A stretch of DNA of 64,000 nt. It comes from Isochrysis galbana. Its lineage: Eukaryota > Haptophyta > Isochrysidales > Isochrysidaceae. This document shows, in pieces, positions 60,746 through 64,000 of the stretch. Each line of letters begins with the position of its first letter. The stretch's first letter is position 1. The notes under the pieces were generated by a model. The model was not told the DNA's origin, did not search any database, and saw only the letters and a program-made list of their open reading frames with translations. Location of the stretch: contig CM030933.1 in the NCBI GenBank assembly GCA_018136815.1, positions 5,658,282 through 5,722,281 on the forward strand, given 5' to 3'. Made by a program: the position numbers and the translations under genes.

Positions 60746-63700
60746 ATGGTGAGGGTCGACCTGGGCAATGGGCTCTACAAGGAGACTGAGCATGACAGCA
60801 GGTACGACGCGCGGCCCGCCAGCATCGAGCTACCCCATGAGCTCGTGACCACGGAAGCTGACCGACTGTCGGCGCCACAACAGCCCGCACACCGCCTCTC
60901 CCCACTTGCCTCCTTCTGTTCGAATCGCCTTCTCACTCTGTTTTCCCACGCTTTCACACTTTCAGCGAGGAGGCGGTCCAGTTCTCGCTCTCGCTCTCCT
61001 CCTTCGACAAGATCTGCCCACGCTGGATCAGCCTCGGCCACAAGACCTGGGGCCTCCGTCTCAATTGGGTCTGTTCTTTGCTCGCCATCATCGTCCTCTG
61101 GGGCTTCGGCATCTGGTGCATTGCGGATGGTGAAGGAGGCGAGGTCGGCACCAACTTCGCGCTTGCGCAGTCGTGGGTGACACAGAACTTCACCTGGTTC
61201 TACATTGGCACTCAGGACATCTGGTGCCTCATGCTCATCATGGTCTGCTTCATCCCCAAGTATGGCAACCTCCGCCTTGGTGGTGAAAATGAGCGGCCAC
61301 GTTTTGGCGATTTCACCTGGTTTGCGCTCCTCTTCACCTGCGGCGTCGCCGTCGGCCTCTACTACTTCGGTGTTGCCGAGCCACTCTATTTCTACCGCCA
61401 GCCCGCCAGCTGGAAAGGATACGTTGGTGCGTATGACTACGACATCAAGAAAGTGGCTCTCTCAACGGATGCGCATCGTGCGCAGCAGGCCATTTTCATG
61501 GCAATTTACCACTGGGGCATCCACGGCTGGGTGCCGTACATCCTCGTTGCCCTCGTCTGCGCGATTGTGTCCTTCCGCTGGGGCATGCCCATGACGATCC
61601 GTTCTTGCTTCTTCCCGCTCATTGGCAATCATGCGTACGGCTTCCTCGGCGACTTGATTGATGCCCTTTCGATCTCTACCACCACGTTTGGTGTGTGCAC
61701 CTCGCTAGGCCTTGGTGTCCAGCAACTCGCCCGCGGTCTCCAGTTCCTTCGCAATCTGCAGCCGGAGTGCCAACCGAAGACTCTCTGCGAGGCGTCGGGT
61801 GGCACCTATGATCTCAACACCTATGGCCGCTCCTCATGCACTAATATGCCGGTGGACGCCAAGTTGAAGACCTGCGAACTTTCGTACCTTAGTGATGAAC
61901 ATATCAAGGACACCCAGTACACGATTATCTGGATCCTTACGCTTTGTGCGACTATGTCAGTGCTCACGGGTCTAAACAAAGGCATCGTCACATTCGCCAA
62001 GATTGCTTTCTCCCTCGGTATGATTGTCATGATGATCGTCCTGCTCTCCGACAACACGCCATACTTGCTGAACGTCATGGTGCAGACCACTGGCTACTAT
62101 TTGCAGTACGTCTTGCTCGTTGGGTTCGACTGCGAGGCTTTCCAGCAGCTCTCTTTCGAGTTTGCGGGTCCGAATGTCAACCTGCTCTGGGGCTCCGATC
62201 CCACCAATCTCCGTCAAAAGCTCATGGACGCCGGGGTACCAACTCTGGTCTCTTCTCCCGACTGTGGAAACCGACCAAATCCATGCTCCTTTGGCATTAT
62301 CTCCATGGGGATCATTGCGCAGGGAGCCGCGGCCCTTGTCGCCAAGGGTATGGGCCCCGCCCAGGCGAACGCCACAGTTTCCCTCGCGGCATTGCACCCA
62401 GGAGCTTCGGGCATCCCTTGCGGTACAATTCCAGATGATTCCGACTTTGGACAGTCTGGGGGTGATGACGCCAACATGCTGTTGGACGCCTCTACCAAGG
62501 ACTATTGGAATGGCGGCTTCCCCGATTTCTGCCCTAAGACGCCGTTCGTGGATGTTCCGACGTGGGGGAGTTGTGAAGCGCACGCCTACTTGTGCGACGC
62601 CCAAGACCTCTACTTCGGCGATTCATCCAAGTCGTTCATGGATTGGTGGACCATCTTCTACTGGGCTTGGTGGATCTCATGGGCGCCCTTCGTCGGCTTT
62701 TTCGTCGCCAAGATCTCTAAAGGGCGCACCGTCAGAGAGCTCATTCTCGGTGGTTTCTTCGCGCCAACTCTCTTCGCTATCCTTTGGTTCTCCGTCTTCG
62801 GCGGTCTCGCCATCAAGATGGAGCGTATTGCCGAGCTGGCTCTGCAAGAGAGGCCCGACTGGGAGCATGCGGCGGTCGATTGCTCTGAGCACTACTCTGG
62901 CGGCGTTCCGATCACTCCAAATGCCAAGAAGTTGGCCGCGGAGGGCTACTACCTGCTCACTTGCCTCCCCAAAGACACGCAAATTTATCACGTTGTCGAG
63001 CCGTACGGCCTGGTCAGCGGCTTCTTGCAAGTGATGCTATACGTCGGCCTGATTATCTACTTTGTTACCTCCTCGGACTCTGGCTCCTATGTTGATGACC
63101 TGCAGTCGTCCTCAGGCCTCTCGGAGCCGCCCATCCCTCAAAAGGTGTTCTGGTGCGTCACAGAGGGAGCCGTCGCCACCGGCCTCGTGGCATCTGGAGT
63201 CGAGAAGGCTCTTCGTGCCATCTCCATCGTCATGGGACTTCCCTTCACGATAGTGCTGTGCCACCTTGTGTTGGCCCTTTACCGTGCCCTCAAGAAGGAG
63301 GTGGCCGACGCAGACATCCTGGAGTCCAAGCGTTTCAACACCCAGTTGCTCGACATCTTCGAGGGATTCAAACCTATCAGCGGCTCTCCCGTCCCGGTGT
63401 CAAAGCATTTGAAGGCATTGGTCACCGGCCTTCTCTGCCCCGGATACGCCGTTTACGCCTCAATGCACCGCATGCACCCGACTAGCAAGGATTGCGGCAT
63501 GCGCGAGTCGCTTGTCTACGGCGTGCTTGCACAGCTGCTCTATATCGCTTGGATTGTTCTCATGATCTGTGAGGTGAAATTTGAGTACGCCTCTTCGATT
63601 GCTTGGCTGCTCTACCTCTTCAAGACACTTCTCCTCACCTACTGCCGCACGGCCATGCGCAACAAGTACAACATCTGGGGCTGCACATTGGACGACATGT

Positions 63701-63867
63701 GGGCTTGTCTTGTATGGTACCCCTTTGTCTGCGCGCAGCTCCAGATTCAGGCCGAGACGGACGGTGAGGGTGCCCAAGCCTACTTCGCAGACGTCGACGC
63801 TGCGATCTTGGTCAACACCCGTTCAGAAGCTGCTAAGGAAAACCGGGTCGCTAAGAGCGTTGCTTAA
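60746..63867 (+). CDS. BCCT-family transporter with C-terminal PLAC8-like domain
   Basis: Exon 1 60746-60801 and exon 2 60966-63867 join across GTACGA...TTTCAG (164 nt) in phase, giving 985 residues. BCCT carriers import betaine, choline, carnitine or related zwitterions; the same type could carry DMSP in algae, which is a guess. Hallmarks are HWGIHGWVPY (from His201), FYWAWWISWAPFVGFF and KISKGRTVRELILGGFFAPT, and TSSDSGSYVDDL near the last carrier helices. Bacterial BCCTs have about 500-680 residues; this one has extra Cys-bearing loops (between about 255-295 and 430-550). A C-terminal region (about 835-945) fits PLAC8: CPGYAVYASMHRM, a hydrophobic middle, then RNKYNIWGCTLDDMWACLVW and CAQLQIQAE. 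Confidence 0.9.
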
Positions 63868-64000
63868 GCCGAAGGCCGCTGCACCTTTCCTCGGAACCTT
63901 TCACTGGCGTCGGTCTTAGGCGCACAAGGAGCTGTTGCTTTTGCTCCTATCAGCAGCCGATTCCAATTCTTGTGGTGTCGCTCCACGCGCTGCTCACTTG
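63868..64000. other. 3' UTR of the BCCT gene
   Basis: No further feature before the window ends. Confidence 0.5.

Noticed and set aside
60200..60905. Overlapping minus-strand ORFs upstream of the BCCT gene
   Set aside because: Several frames are open together because of GC composition, and they overlap the BCCT first exon on the other strand.

Overview
The window looks like nuclear DNA of a GC-rich microalga, probably a haptophyte or stramenopile. The evidence is eukaryotic gene structure (short GT-AG introns down to 40 nt next to long intronless ORFs), a mix of animal-like (DNAJC22-type TM2+DnaJ, syntaxin-6, UNC93-like) and plant/algal-like (FAE1-type ketoacyl-CoA synthase, FZL-type dynamin GTPase) proteins, a LOV-type PAS protein, and a dense background of LINE, hAT, copia and unclassified repeats. 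The lineage is an inference; no rRNA or organellar marker is present. Layout: 1-2.4 kb, edge of an interspersed element with a phage-type DNA methyltransferase gene. 3.4-13 kb, small membrane protein, tandem-domain pseudouridine synthase, divergent secreted 2OG-Fe oxygenase, SGNH-like esterase, spliced coiled-coil gene. 13.6-15.2 kb, a complete 870-bp element bounded by a 14-bp target-site duplication, then a second repeat family. 16.4-18.4 kb, dynamin/FZL GTPase. 19-24 kb, transposon graveyard (copia tail, 134-bp inverted repeat, hAT C-terminus fused to a LINE reverse transcriptase, inverted LINE piece). 24.7-31.2 kb, DNAJC22-like gene, element ORF remnant, four-exon syntaxin-6-like SNARE, acidic repeat protein. 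31.2-36 kb, Gag-like retroelement region with tandem repeats and a tRNA-like sequence. 37.4-39.2 kb, 3-ketoacyl-CoA synthase. 40-48 kb, two LINE 3' ends around a divergent pair (UNC93-like transporter and a type II membrane protein). 48-58 kb, repeats, a second divergent pair that includes a LOV-like protein lacking the photoactive cysteine, and an hAT transposase broken into opposite strands. 58.4-63.9 kb, CmcJ/AsaB-like oxygenase and a BCCT transporter with a PLAC8-like tail. The host genes do not form one pathway. Themes are membrane trafficking and remodelling (SNARE, FZL), lipid elongation (KCS), osmolyte transport (BCCT) and Fe/2OG chemistry. Four close head-to-head gene pairs (gaps of 164-463 bp) suggest bidirectional promoters are common. 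Several exon models were reconstructed by reading frames across GT-AG sites: coiled-coil gene, DNAJC22-like, SNARE, UNC93-like, type II membrane protein, LOV-like and BCCT.
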